Notes: generated from the sequence alone by a model not told the origin. Shown: positions 24,138 to 36,800, counted from the first letter of the stretch. The stretch is 64,000 bases of DNA from Amblyornis subalaris (GCA_018881555.1 JACAXG010000053.1:831895-895894), one strand, 5' to 3'. A program made the numbers and translations.

Positions 24138-27100
24138 GTTAGTTGATTAATACAAGATAATAGTCAAAACTTTGTCAGTATCTAATGGCTTATGTACAAT
24201 AGAGCTATAAGCTTCTTGGTGAACAGCTAATACTTGTTCCATCAGAGTTGTGGTAATATCCTCCACTTGCTAAAACCTGAGGATTTTCTTACTACGGTTG
24301 TTTTCATTAAAAGTTCATTTCCACATAATTACTGACAATGCATGCACATTAAACAGAAAATAGGTTTCTGTCCTGAATGGACCAAAGTCACTAAAGAATG
24401 TACTCTCCTGACTCCTTTAGCTTGGGCCCCATTGTATGTAATGATTGCAGCTGTTAGGCATTAAACAGTAATATGTGTGCAACTGTGAGCAGGATGTATA
24501 AGGCAATGAATAATAGGCAATAGCTAGAGCAAGGATGTTATATCTGTACCTTTTGTTTAAACTGGATCTAATGCAAATCTGTGAGGCACCTCACCCTGAA
24601 TTCTTACATTCTCCCNATGTTCCCTCCAGTGAGATTAAGGACGGAAGTTACTGTGGGGGCATTTCAAGCATGGTTGTCTCTTCCTTGAGACATCCCACTC
24701 TTATTTTCAGAGGCAGTTTCATAGAAAAGCGTGGAATGGAACTATTCCACTGCCCCATGTTAAGGTCTGATGTACTGAGTCAATGTGTGTAGNAGTTAAA
24801 TGTACTTTTTAAAAGATTCTTAGAGCCTAAAGATAAAGATTCCACAGTTACCCTGCTCTGTGCACATCCGAGGATGGCAATTAACTTTTCTTTAGGAAAT
24901 GCAGTCTGACTGGTATTCATCTTCTAATCTACTGTAATTCATTCTTCCTTTCCTACAGAACCGATACCTAGCCAGCTGTTATTCATCCTCTCTGCATTTG
25001 GTTGATTAGATCTTCTTAATTTGACAAATTACACTTGCTTCTCTAGAATTTTATTAATTTTTTTCATATTATTTGTGTAGTCTGTCAGGATAATTTTCAA
25101 TGCTGTCACTGACCTCAGACAGTTATGCAATTCATCCCTTCTTGTTTAATCTGGAAATGTAAAAATCAAAATATTTTTCCCATTATGTAAACAATTAATA
25201 AACAATGCTTAGCTAGAAAGAGGTGGTGTAGAAGTCCACATGATACTTGGCCTTCCAAAGTATTGGCCTTTGGTCATCTCGGTGAAACAAGGGGAGACTC
25301 ACTCCCGAGTTTGGTTTTGGAAGCTTTAGCTCACACGCCTTCATGAGAATAATTTCTTCTAACTAAATGGAAAAAGAAAATTTTAAAAAAAAGANGAAGA
25401 ATGTACTGGAACCCCATAAACTGTTCTAGCTTACTTAATACCTCTTATGGCTCTTATTAATCTCCTGGTGTTATAATCAATGAAGAGTTAATAAGATTTG
25501 TGTNTGTGTGTGGTATGAAATTCACTGCCTGTGAAATAAATTTACCTTGCATCTGCATCCACTTCTAATCCCTCAATCGATGTGTGAGCACAACAGCCTC
25601 GAACAACTGAGAGACAGGAACAGACAGATGATTGTCACTTCTTGTGGGTTTTCTGCTACTTCTGCAGCAACNCAGCAAAAATACTGTGTTCTCAGTTCAT
25701 TTACTGAGACTGTGTTGGCTGCTCCTAGAGAGTGAGTGCTCATGTTCTTTCTTAGTGCACATGGGGGAAGTATGTGCTTGAATTCAAAATCCTGTGGAAA
25801 TAATATAAGCATCAACTGTTGTTGCATTTTTAGAATGTTCAAAATGGCTNTTCTTTTAGACGTCGTTTCTCAAGGAGGCAAAACCTCAGCAGTGTAATCC
25901 TGATACAGATTTTGTATTTATAATTTATTGGCATAATAGTAGTCAGTCAATAGCATGGATTCATGGGCAAATGCACTTATGCTAAGTTTTGAATTCTGTG
26001 GAAACTGGATGCATTTCTGGTGAGCTTTTAAAGCTTCCTGGGGGCTTTCACAATAGGAGCTGATAAAATTTTATGGAGTGCTCCACTTTTATGTTTAGAA
26101 TATGATGAGAATCATTCTACCCTGTACAACAGGGCAGAAATTAACTGAATAGTTTTGAATGAGCTACCCATAAACATTTGCTGCNTTTATTTTACAAGGT
26201 AACATTTTGCTCATCACAAACTATTCCTTTGAAAGCACACAATGCGTGTACATGTTATGGAAGTACAGCACGTGCCCAGGAAATGGAAGCATTATTTTGT
26301 AAGTCTTCTTGATTTGAAGGATTTGAACCCACATTTCCCAAATNCCTCATCCAATTATTCTGATGACAGCAGCCTCTATAATTTCTGGTGAAAGCAAGGT
26401 GCTGTGCAGCTGTGCGTGCTAAATCCAGGGNCCCAGAAAAAGAAAGGAGACAAGTTCTGGCTTAATAGTTTTAGCACTTCTGTAGGAAAGGAAGAGCCCC
26501 AAGAACACAGTATTTTTGCCTGCTATTTCTGATATGCATTTCATCCATTTTAAGCAAAAGGTTTTGNGTTAGGGGCTTGGAATCCGAAGTCTGATCTACC
26601 ACAGGTAAGACCAGAGTGGTTCTCAGTCTTCTCTTGATCCATAAGTATTTACAATTCTAGTTTTGAAGGGCTAGATGAGTACCTGTCATGGTGGGAGAAA
26701 CTATTACTACTTTCCAGAGGAGTTATTTTTGAGAAGGCTTTTTTATTTTTGATCATTATTCTCAAATCAAGATTTGGAAGAATATCATAATAGCTCCCAG
26801 CTATGAAAATTGCCAGCAACATACTGAATGTACTACAATTTAGTTTAATACTTAGCCCATGACCTGAATATATGTAAATCTTCACTTGATTTATGTTTTC
26901 CATTGTTATAATCTGAAATTTTAATTTTGGAACAGCTATTGTTAATTATCATGCTGTTGCAGCATTAAGTTCAGATATTATGTATTTCATGACTGCTCAT
27001 TAGTAATACATCACTGGTAAAATAGAAGCTCTGCCTCTTCTGAAACTGTCCACTTCCTCTTAGTGTCAGATCATAAATTGCAGCTATTAATAAACAGTAC

Positions 27101-28179
27101 TACTCAACAGCTTAAAACTGTAAACAACTGTAAGCAACTTAAATGCAGTAGTTGGTTAGGGCAGCCACACTGCTTTCTGACCTTGGATCTCAGGGCAGGC
27201 TTAGATTACAGCTGAAAGTAAGCAGCAGAGTCTTAGGTCTGCTTCTTTCTACTCAGGCAATGAAAGTTNCTTCTGCATTGGGATTATTTGGGCAGCTGGT
27301 TGGTGCTAGGGCAGTGAAGTAGCAAGCGGAGTTTGGCTGGAGATATGCTTTTCAAAAAACAGCTAAACAAAGCAACAAGATCAACACTAAAAACGAAGTA
27401 GGATTAAGGAATGTCATCCCAAATGGAACGATGGGTCGGGGCAGTTTCAAAGTTATCTTGTTCAGTGCAGCTAAATGCTTTATGGTTTTAATGGGAGACA
27501 TTTTAGGCCTGTTTACAATCCTTTCTTCCTTTTACTCTTCTACTCTTCTTTATAATAATAGGTCAGGACTTATGAAATTGTGATGTGATTGTTAGTGTTG
27601 TGAGAGAGCTGCCTTACAGTGATGGGGTGCAGAACAGAGCAGAAAGAGCTGCTGTGCTATACCCACCATTGTTACAGTTACATGTCATCAATGCTTGAAT
27701 CCTTTACAAACCAATTTAATGACGATAATCTTTGTAGAAATTGTTCTATTTTTAATTATAGTACACACGGTGCTGTATTAAAATGCTGGCTTATCCTTTG
27801 TATACGTATTTCTCTTCAGGTCTGTGTTCATGTACAAATGGCAAATTCATCATCTTTTGTCTTTGTCAGGCAGTAACTTTTCTGTGAAATCCCCTACAGA
27901 TACTGAATTACTGCTACTCAAATGTTTTTGTATGTGATCTTTCTTATAGTCTGCTGACATCTTAAAATAATTCTATCATAGATAATTGATAAAGTTGTGA
28001 ACTTCTAAAGCTTTTTATTATTATTTCTGTAAACACAAAACTATTTACAATTCATGCATTTTCAAGGGGCAGCAGCAACTCTTCTCAGGATATTTATAGT
28101 ATTAAACTGTGAGAAATTTTCTCCCATTGGAAATGAACAGGTTTGAGACAGACATTGGAGAATAGTTGTTCTGGATTTC
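24138..28179. other. Non-coding AT-rich stretch
   Basis: No gene or interspersed repeat is supportable. A pyrimidine-rich acceptor-like sequence (CTTCCTTTCCTACAG, ending 24958) is followed by a 16-codon frame closed by a stop, but nothing upstream supports an exon. A short (TG)n run lies near 25500-25511. Confidence 0.5.
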
Positions 28180-28640
28180 ACACCCTTTTGGGGGCAAGGT
28201 GTCAGGGTGTGGTGAGGGCTGACTGTCCAGCCCCGAGAGTGACACTGGCATAGCCTGTGCCCTCACCCATGGGGTGCAGTTCCACAGTCTTCGAGCGTGG
28301 GGGCTGGTTATGGGGCCTGTCAACAGCCCCTGGCATGGCAAGCGGTGAGCCAGGGCCAGGGGCTGTAGGCCAGGAGCAGAGGACACAAGAGAGAGGGCTG
28401 GAAGTAGCAAAGGTACAAGGAATCCATGCTGAGATGGGCTGTCTGGAGTGTTGACACCATCCAGGTTGGGCCAGAGATGGAGCTGGAGACCAGAACTCCT
28501 GCAGGGAGTCGTGAGTCAGTCGTGAGGCAGGGACTGACATCCCCAGAACGAGCTGAAATGGGGTCCCAGGCCCATTGGGGGAAGTCTNGGGGAAGGCTGG
28601 GCAGGGACACTCAGGCCCAGCGCTGATCTCAGGATCTAAC
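28180..28640. other. Unidentified GC-rich island, ~460 bp
   Basis: GC-rich sequence with abrupt edges inside AT-rich DNA. The - strand carries a Pro/Ser-rich open frame of about 155 codons (28202-28669) and the + strand carries frames of about 65 codons. Frames on both strands point to base composition rather than coding. Some CpGs are present (TTCGAGCGTGG, AGTCGTGAGTCAGTCGTGAGG), more than in the flanks. It may be a decayed LTR or other repeat insertion, a GC-rich minisatellite-like segment, or an isolated exon-rich fragment. I cannot decide which, and recognise no protein family in it. Confidence 0.4.
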
Positions 28641-29565
28641 AACAGGTTGTCAAACTCTGGTTTAAACAAGTATAAAGGGCTTGTCAGTTAGCCTGTAAGA
28701 GAGAAGGGATAAATGAAACACTTGTTTCTCCCTTTTCACAACTCTAAAGTGCAAAGGGAACTCATATAATACGAAGTGTAGTGTAAATTACAGAGCACTT
28801 CCCTAACATCTAAAATGGCAGGATAGAGTAAGCGTTAAATTAGAAACAGGTCATGTGTGAGCGTCTAAGATTACCTTGTGTTAGTAAAATTGTGATACAA
28901 GTGTCAGCTGTGGAAAACCATTGATGTTAGTGTTATGTAAACCGATAGCCTGAGTGATGTGAAGGGGGTTATTATTTTGTGTGTAAACATTCTGTCAGAA
29001 TATCCACAGTGGAGCTTCTTCCTCCACATCCTTCTGTCTTTCTTCATTTTTGGGGAAAATATCTTTCTCATTAGTGAATCAGATGGGAGATACTACTTAG
29101 AGAATCTTTGGAAATAAATCATTNTTTTAATGCTTATTGATAGTCAAAGTACTTAGAATCTTCTGTCGGTGTCTGAAGAACAAAATTCTTATTTTATCAA
29201 GCAACAATTCAGAAAATTTCATGAAGACTGAACTTTTAAAAAGTGCTTTTATCCTAACATAAGCTCAAAATTAGAGTTCTTCATTTACTTTAAGTTACAT
29301 CTTGTAAATTTATTTTTTAAACATATTATGTTGTTACATAACTGCTACTCTTCATAAATTAGAAAATGGAAGAAAAGTACTCATTCATATAGGAAACTAG
29401 AGAATCCAGCTGTTCTGCTGAGGTTTTGCTGCAAATAGCTAGTCTTAGAAAATTTGCCATATGTAGAAAAGGAGCTTGAATTCCACAAACCCATATAGTG
29501 AATATACTTAGCACAGATTGGAAAAGGGGAAATATAACCCACATTTTTAAAAAGGTGTTTTGGTT
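28641..29565. other. Non-coding AT-rich stretch beside ERV remnant
   Basis: No gene is seen. The last part before 29566 should be the leader/gag side of the minus-strand retroelement if more of it were present. I see no gag-like coding there, so the element appears truncated right after its primer-binding site. Confidence 0.5.
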
Positions 29566-29585
29566 GGGCCCCATGTTGGGCGCCA
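29566..29585 (-). other. Retroviral primer-binding site, tRNA-Lys type
   Basis: The reverse complement of this segment is TGGCGCCCAACATGGGGC plus CC. It matches the tRNA-Lys(1,2) primer-binding site used by many beta/ERVK-type retroelements (TGGCGCCCAACGTGGGGC) with one mismatch. In a retroelement it lies just downstream of the 5' LTR and primes minus-strand DNA synthesis. Its position next to the LTR-like block at 29594-30234 fixes that element's orientation as minus strand. Confidence 0.75.
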
Positions 29586-29593
29586 AATACATT

Positions 29594-30234
29594 TGTCANG
29601 GTTTGGACAAACTTAGGAGGAAGACTTGAAGAGCCTCCCCTGCAAAAGATAGGGTCGTAATAACTCNCTTCCCCTCTCCTTNAGAATTCTCGGAGGAAAG
29701 TGAAAAAAACCTGTTCGTTTAACAAAACCCAGCTGCTGGGGGGTGCACGCAGGCACCAGGGGAAGGGAAAAGAAAATAAAAAATGGATAATGTTAGATAA
29801 TAAACCTCTTGTGATGAGGACAACCTGGATGAATCAAAGTCTTGAGTCCTTGGCAGGTGTGGTCTAATGCTCTGTCTCTAGCTAGCTGCTTGAATATGGA
29901 GTAGGCCCCTTCCAGGCCCGGGGGGGGGGGGGGGGGGGGGGGGGGGTGTCAGGCCCCAGAGTTCAGTGGTCTGTTGTAAAGTTCCAAAGGAAGAAGAAAA
30001 AAGCTATGATCCCAGGAGAAAAAAAGTCTTCTTTCCGTGCCTTAGGCAAAGGAGGGAAAAAGCCAAAAGTAAGTTTTAACTCCGTCCGAGGAAAAAAAAA
30101 GGTAAAAGTAAAAAGGTGTCCCTTCGCCTTCAGCTACAGAGAANGCGACTACCGAGATGTTCTCTCCTGAGAACCACNACATAGCGAGCTGATAAGTAAA
30201 AGAATGTGAATATCCTTNGAAGAAAACCAAAACA
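29594..30234 (-). mobile_element. Endogenous retrovirus LTR (ERVK-like), truncated element
   Basis: Both ends have the 5'-TG...CA-3' form. Read on the minus strand the block starts TGTTTTGGTTTTCTTC at 30234 and ends CC-N-TGACA at 29594. A tRNA-Lys-type primer-binding site follows after an 8-nt spacer, longer than the usual few bases. The interior includes A-rich stretches, CTCCGTCCGAGG and a 27-nt poly-G run on the + strand. No gag, pro, pol or env coding is recognisable on the PBS side, so this is a 5' LTR plus PBS cut off from the rest of its provirus. I see no AATAAA on the minus strand near the expected R/U5 position, which lowers certainty about internal organisation. It adjoins a CR1 copy at about 30.3 kb. 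Confidence 0.65.
29920..29946 (+). repeat. Poly-G run, 27 nt
   Basis: An uninterrupted run of 27 G preceded by CCAGGCCC and followed by TGTCAGGCCCC, inside the LTR. Such a tract can form G-quadruplexes and is very hard to sequence, so its length should be treated as uncertain. It may mark an assembly artefact. Confidence 0.9.
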
Positions 30235-30240
30235 TAGCTC

Positions 30241-30257
30241 CTGGCTTCTCAAGCCAG
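30241..30257. repeat. Small inverted repeat next to LTR edge
   Basis: CTGGCTT-CTC-AAGCCAG, a perfect 7-bp stem with 3-nt loop, starts 7 nt outside the LTR. It is probably incidental. Confidence 0.7.
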
Positions 30258-30299
30258 CTTAAAGACACAAGAGTTAATATTTTTCATTAAGCAGGTGAT

Positions 30300-30870
30300 T
30301 GAGATATATGGCATCATAGTCACTCCAGGACAAAAGGGAAATAAAGAAGACCTGGGAAACTACAGGATGGTCAGTCTCATCTTGCTGCCCAGCAAGATCA
30401 TGGAGCAGACTGACCTGGAAGTTATGCTAAGGTACATGGAAAATAAGGAGGTGATTGCTGACAGCCAACATGACTTCACTAAGGGCAAGTCATGACTGAC
30501 AAATTTAGTGGTTTTCTATGGCAGGGTTACAGTGGTGGTGGAGGAGGGAAGAGCAACTGGTGTCCTCTACCTGGACTTGTGCAAAACATTTGACTGTTGC
30601 ATAGGACATCCTTCTCTCTAAACTGGAGAGATTTTAATTTGGTGGGTGGACCAGTCAGTGGATAAGGAATTGGCTGCATGGTCTCACTGAAAGAGTTGTG
30701 TCAATGGCTCAATATCCGAGTGTTGACCAGTCACGGGTGATGTTCCTCAGGAGGCTGGTGTCGGGACCAGCATTGTTTAACATCTTTGTCAGTGACATGG
30801 ACATGTCAGCAACTTTAAGGTCCCTTCCAACTCAAACCATCCTGTGACTTTATGTTTCTATTATTCTACT
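30300..30870 (+). mobile_element. CR1 LINE with internal deletion joining ORF2 to 3' tail
   Basis: The early RT part is recognisable: CCTGGGAAACTACAGGATGGTCAGTCTC translates as PGNYRMVSL, and AAGATCATGGAGCAG as [14 protein letters not shown] follows, then a TGA where CR1 has Cys of KGKSCLTN. VLYLDLCKTFDC keeps the motif-A aspartates. GTCGGGACCAGCATTGTTTAACATCTTTGTCAGTGACATGGACA corresponds to the LGPxLFNIFVxDMD block but is frameshifted. Near 30805 the sequence jumps straight to the 3' tail TTTAAGGTCCCTTCCAACTCAAACCATCCTGTGA, so the catalytic FADD box, the rest of ORF2 and most of the 3' UTR are deleted. The copy is dead, with several indels. Confidence 0.92.
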
Positions 30871-33800
30871 GCTATTGTAAATATTTCAGGAGCTCATTTA
30901 GCTGCCTGAAAACACAAACAGAATTATCCAACAAAATTATATTTGCAGTATTAAAGCTTTGTAAGTTATGATAGAGGTGGACTTTCATCTCTATAGAAGA
31001 AGAAAGCTACTCACCCTTAAAAGCAAAAACAGAGTGGTCAAGGAGCCAATGCAAGAGCAGGTGACTGGGGTTAGATATCTCACATGCCAGAACTGTGCCA
31101 TAAGTTGGGTGCTGGTTACCCATGCACACAGATTTGGAAGGAAGGCCTTTTTTTTTTGGAAGGGCAGCATTTCAAAACCACACTAAGAGTTTTTGAATTT
31201 TTCCTCTTTATCTGACTTTACATATTTAACACTATGAAAAGGGAGAATTGTTTTGTTTATTCTCTTCTACATCTGCCTTTAGAAGTTAAGTAACACAGCA
31301 ATAATCTTCTAACTATCTTTTTTTAAACATTGCTCTTGAGCTAAACTTTTTTAATATTGTCTAAAAGTTTGCTGTCAGGTTGCTATAAAGTTTTTTGTTT
31401 GCTGTCCAGAAAAAGAAATTATGGTTTCAAATTTTCCATTAATCCATTGGCCTAATCTGCATCATAAAAACACATTTCCTCCATATCCTACTAGATATGT
31501 TGGTGACATTAAGTATGTTAGTCCAGTTTGGTTACAGTTTTTGTTGAAATCTTTCCTTAGTTTCAGATTCTTATTTCTTTGTGATAATGTGTTGTGAGCT
31601 ATTAAGAGGGAGGTATCTACCTCTACTAACAACACTAGGTTGTTTTAAACTTAGGCTGATGTATTTCTTTATCTCGAGTAAAGGCTCCTGGAAATGAACA
31701 AAAAGACTCCTGTCCATGCATTGTTCCCTTACTCTGATAGTAAATAACTCACTGCCTCACTTTNCAAGGATTTTCTTTCCTGCTCTCTTTGCACTTCTGA
31801 CTGACTGAGCCACCTTGGTGAGTGATCTGGGACTGGCAAGGACACCCTGCTGACCTAGATCCCACAGTGTCCTATGAGACCATTGGAAAGAGACTGTCAT
31901 CTACCTTTCTTTTGTCACTCCTGAAGCTGTACTTCATCTCCTTAGCCCCTGCAGTTCCCCAAAATATGTGTCAGATAGTTTTCAGCTGTGTAACTATTTC
32001 AGTCTGTGGTTCAGAGGGACAAGATATTCAACTATTTCTTCAAAAGAGGTTTCTCAAGCATATGATGTTACCTTCAGGTATCTGCAATCTGCTACAATTT
32101 ATTTATCTCATAATAGAAAAAGTGCCATCCAGAAATCTTATCCTTTACCTACCATAGAAAAAATCCACTTAATGAAATATTTAGAAACACATTAAGTAAT
32201 TAAACAGTATGAAAAATATGAATGTTTTTTAGTCCATCATGTTCTGTTCAAATGCTATTGTTGACATTACTTTCTTACACAAGACTAAGAAAATAAATAT
32301 TCAGCCCATATCAGAATTCTTCTAATTGTGAGAGAGATTTTTCATTGTAGAATCATTTTTAATTCTTTTATATGTTTAAGTGATGTATGTTTCTTAATGG
32401 AACCTTTTGGGAACAGCAGTTTATATTTTTATATAGAGGGATACATGGAATGATCTTAAATTTCTCCAGATAGATTGCCATGTGTACTAAACCTTGTACG
32501 ATGGATGGAGTCAATAAAAAGTATCTTTAAAAAGAAGGCAATAATGAGTGCCAGCTTTAATAGGAAAAGCGGTAATGCAGTTGGTTGGAAACCTCTCCAG
32601 AGGCTCTACTGAATTCCTATTCACAATGTGCTCTGCAGGATGTGGCATATTAGCTTTTGGTTATCTCAGCTTAAAACACTGTCACCATTCCTTCAACCCT
32701 TGCTGCTTGTTTAATCATCTCCTTTTGCTTTTTTTTCATCGTGAGTCAAGCTTACTTGGACTTAGGAATGCTGCTTAGCATGGAGGAACAGGGGTGATTT
32801 GGAAAGGAGATGCAGTAGCTTGTTGCCTTCATGTTGCTTATGACTGATTTCTCATGAGTTCTTCCTATTTGATTGCTGAATCTTATTGTTTACTGGGACT
32901 CTGGAAAGGACTGATTTTATTGTATTTGAAACAGGTATATTTTCTTCTACCTAAGATTTTAAGTATTGCTACGGTTGTTTTACTGTTCTAGGTCAGATCA
33001 TGACAACGAATTGACACATTTATGAAACCACATTGATTCTAATTTTAGTTTTTCCTTGCAGTTTAGGAATTTAAAGGAATTTTTTCAAGCTGTTTGAGTT
33101 GTATTCTGGACATACCAAACTGTCCTTTACTCCTTGTGAGATCTAATGTCACTCTATTCAGGGATTTGTAAAGAATTGTCACATAAAAAGAGACTATTCC
33201 TGAACAGGCATTTTTTTTTGTTTTTTTTCTTATGTATTCAGGTGGTGCTTCTTTGTAATTTTGTTACTCATTCATAATTTACCAGAACTTTCTTGTCTTT
33301 ACCACAGAACAGTCATGAAATATCTTGCAGAGTTCAGAGGATCCTGCAATTTTCTTGCTTTTTTCTTTTTCTTTGAAGGAAATATGATGGAGAAAGATAA
33401 TGCAGCAGTTTTGAACATATATGAAAGAACATTCTTCAAAGTTAGAACAGCAGTATGGGAAGAAAAATTATTTTCAAATAATTAGTTAACGACCACCAGC
33501 TAGGATTTACAGACTAACTGAGAATTAACCCTTAAAGTCATTGTAAACCCATGGAAAATGTCTTATTTAAGTTAAGTTTAATTCAAGTTTTGGGAAAGGC
33601 CCATAATAAACATAAGTAAAATAAGGAAACCAACATTTTCTTTTCTATTTTCCTGCCTTGTCAGAAGCTGCCTTACTATTGTTAATGTAATGTTTGCTGA
33701 GCTGTTTTGGGAAGAATGTGTCTATGTGTATGCATTTTCCTCACAGTGAGTATTTATGACAATTGAAAAAAAAAAAAAAAGGCATTCTTGGCATTTCCCC

Positions 33801-36800
33801 AAAGAATGTTATTCTTGAGATACAGCTGTATTTCTATTTCTGTCTCAACTGGAAAATTAGATAGTTGGCAATACAGATGCTATGCTAAGGCATTTTTGTG
33901 TCAAGCAATCACACCTGCTACAGAAAAGAATTTTAAAAACAGTTAATAATATGCCCAGTTAAAATTTGTGTGGAAAATATTTATGCAGAAACATTTAACA
34001 TTTTTTCAGTGTTTTGGTTCCTGCAAAAAAATGACCCACTACTGAAAATTTGAAGTTGTGAATACTGCTTAAAGATGAAAAAATATTTCAATCCTTGCTG
34101 TTGTATAAAGAAAAAGCAACCAAAAATCCCTGGTTCTAAAAGACTTTCTTAGTCTACTACTAACCCGTGGAGTATAGCAGTCTTATAGCTAGAGTATGTA
34201 AAACATGTTAAAATTGATTTGACTTAAACCCGAGCAATTAAGTTTATAACTACCATACATTGTCTTGGCTTTTTAGTGAAAGTTACTGAAAATCAGAAGA
34301 AAGAACAACCATAAAAATATTTTGTAGATGTATATGTAAGCTGTTTATCTGCCTGTTGCTTAAAGAAACAGCAAACTTGTTCTCCTTGTTAAAATCAGAA
34401 TTTCTTACTGTTATTAAAAAAAAAATTACAGCCAAGTGACTAGTAAAATAGTGTCTTCCTTAAAAAATTCTTTGCTGTAAAAAGGCTATTTCCAATCCAT
34501 GAGATATCACACTCCAGTTAGTGTTAAAAATTTAACTTCTCAGAATTATGCCTTTTATTTTGTTTTTTAGTTTAAAACCTACCTGAATATGTTACAGTGT
34601 CTAGGCCTCAGGCATACTCATTGCAGCAGCGAAGGCATTTTCTGTTGACTTGTTGTGGGATTCTCCTTGGGGTGTTCCTTTTATATATTCTTCTGACTTG
34701 CTTATTTTATTTTCACAACCAATTTCACAAGGGTGACATTTTCTAGAACAGTCAATTTCTGAGGCATTCACCNGGAACAAGGGACAAGAGATGTTAAATA
34801 TCTGTTTTGAATCACTCATGTGAATAACGTGAGGCAGAATATCCAACTGCCCAGACAACTTCCAAAGCCACAAGGCACCAGTTCCAATATACTGATCTTT
34901 ACTTCTTTGCATTTTCTTTGGTTGAGCATTTGGTTTTTAAAATGAAGAAAAGACCAGAAAAACTTCTCCTCCTTCACAAAAGGGAGTGTAAACAGAAGAG
35001 AAGGGTTGGAAGACACTGGGGAGAGCCTACATAAGATCTGATTTGTTGCTTATATTGCTGCAAGGAGGCAGTGACTGCTGTTGGAGTCAGCCCTCCCTTC
35101 TTTTTTCCCTTTAGCAGTAAGTTCTTTCTGGTATTTCCAAAGACAGTATCAGACTTTACTTTCTAGGAGTTTGCCACAAGCCACGTAGACAACAGCCAGT
35201 TTTACTTATGCCTTTAAGTATGACCTGAATCTCTGAGAATCAATGTAAATGAGAATGGCTTCCATGGGGGCATGTTTAAAATGCAATTTCTGCTATAGTA
35301 TTGTAATAATTGTTCTCCCTGTTGACTTGACAACTTAAATGAGTGACATTTGCATGGACCAAAAAAAGATTTCTGTTTACTGAACTGTTTCTTATTGATA
35401 TTATTGTATTTACTGAGGCTTGCTTTGATACAATCAATCTTTATAGCTACTCCATGGTTTCCCTACAAAAATATCTATAAATACAAAGGAATCCAGGCAT
35501 ACACATATATTTGCAAATCTATGTATATATTTGCATTTGTTCACAGTGATCAGCAATATTATCTTTTGATGTATGGTCAAACAGGAAGTGTTTGGATATG
35601 CTTTCACAGTCAGAACCTATTTAGTGGATTTGTAATTGCATAGTAAGATCCTGTGGTTCTTTGGGCAATATTTATTAGGCTCACACAGAGCAAGGAGCTG
35701 ACTCTTGCTAGTACCCTGGAGGCTGAAGATATCAGCTTCAGGATTTCCTGTGGCATCAGTTAGTGCAGTGACTGAGAAATGAGATTTTGATTTCAGAAAG
35801 CTTTACTGAGGTCTGCAGTAAAATGTGGCATAANACATTGTGGTATCTACTCACTGTGCCCCTGGAAAATTAACCTTTATTGCTAGCTTCTAAATTTCTA
35901 AAGATCTATATTATTTATAACTGCCAGTGGTCATGCTACTTTGTTAAATTTTAAACTTAACTAAAAATGTTAGCATTACATGTAATTTACCTCCTAGCAA
36001 TCCCATATTTCATATTTAATTTCTAAGTTACTTAAATTTTCTGAAGTAGCGTGAAAGTAGGCAAATGACAGTCCTTCACTGTGATGCTAAAATGCTGAAG
36101 CTTGTTAAAGCCAATGAATGAGCAAACACTTGTGTTTCTCTGCGAGTACAACTATTGTTATAAAAAATAAGATATCACAAACTGTTGTCAAAATATATTC
36201 TCTCCCTCCCTCATCTTTATTAAAGTCATAATAATGAATGTAGCAGGTTTTTGCTTAATTCTGAAATGTCTCGAAATGTAAAGCTTTAAGATGGATTATA
36301 TATTAAGTCATCATTGCTTAAGCAATTCTTNCCATGATGTCCTTTTTTACACCCCTACTGTTTCTTATTTCTAACCTATTCTCTTCTAAGATGGAGATAT
36401 TTTAAGACACTGCTTTCAAAAAATGTCTTGGATACTTAGTAACCTGACTATNAATGAAAGTGCAAAAGATTCATGGTCTCTATAGAAATCAAAACTTGTA
36501 CTATGTGGTGTCTTCTGAAAATTTTTTCAGTTGCTGTCCAGTGCTGTGATTAGAANAGGTCAATATCAAAACCACGTTGATTTAATCTAGGTCTTGTTTA
36601 TAATATTAAAGAACCATTGATCCCAGCTCTTTCTCATCCCCCANTAGACAAGAATATTTTTGTGTAAGCTACTATAATGAATATAGATATAGGTAGGCTA
36701 CTGTCTAGCTTGAATTGACAGAAGATTTGTCCTCCCTTTCCCCTTTCAACACACTGAAATATGAGATGTTAGTCCTATCAACCATTCCTGAAGAAAGTTG

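Noticed and set aside
24944..25009. Acceptor-like CTTCCTTTCCTACAG followed by a 16-codon frame with stop, as a terminal coding exon
   Set aside because: One splice site and a very short frame carry too little evidence, and no upstream exon or clear polyA cleavage context is visible.
28202..28669. 155-codon minus-strand frame as a protein gene
   Set aside because: Pro/Ser-rich composition, contains an N, overlaps open frames on the other strand and has no recognisable domain. GC-rich DNA has few stops by chance.
34601..34912. 103-codon minus-strand frame with several Cys residues
   Set aside because: No signal peptide, no family resemblance, one N inside and no flanking splice or promoter signals.
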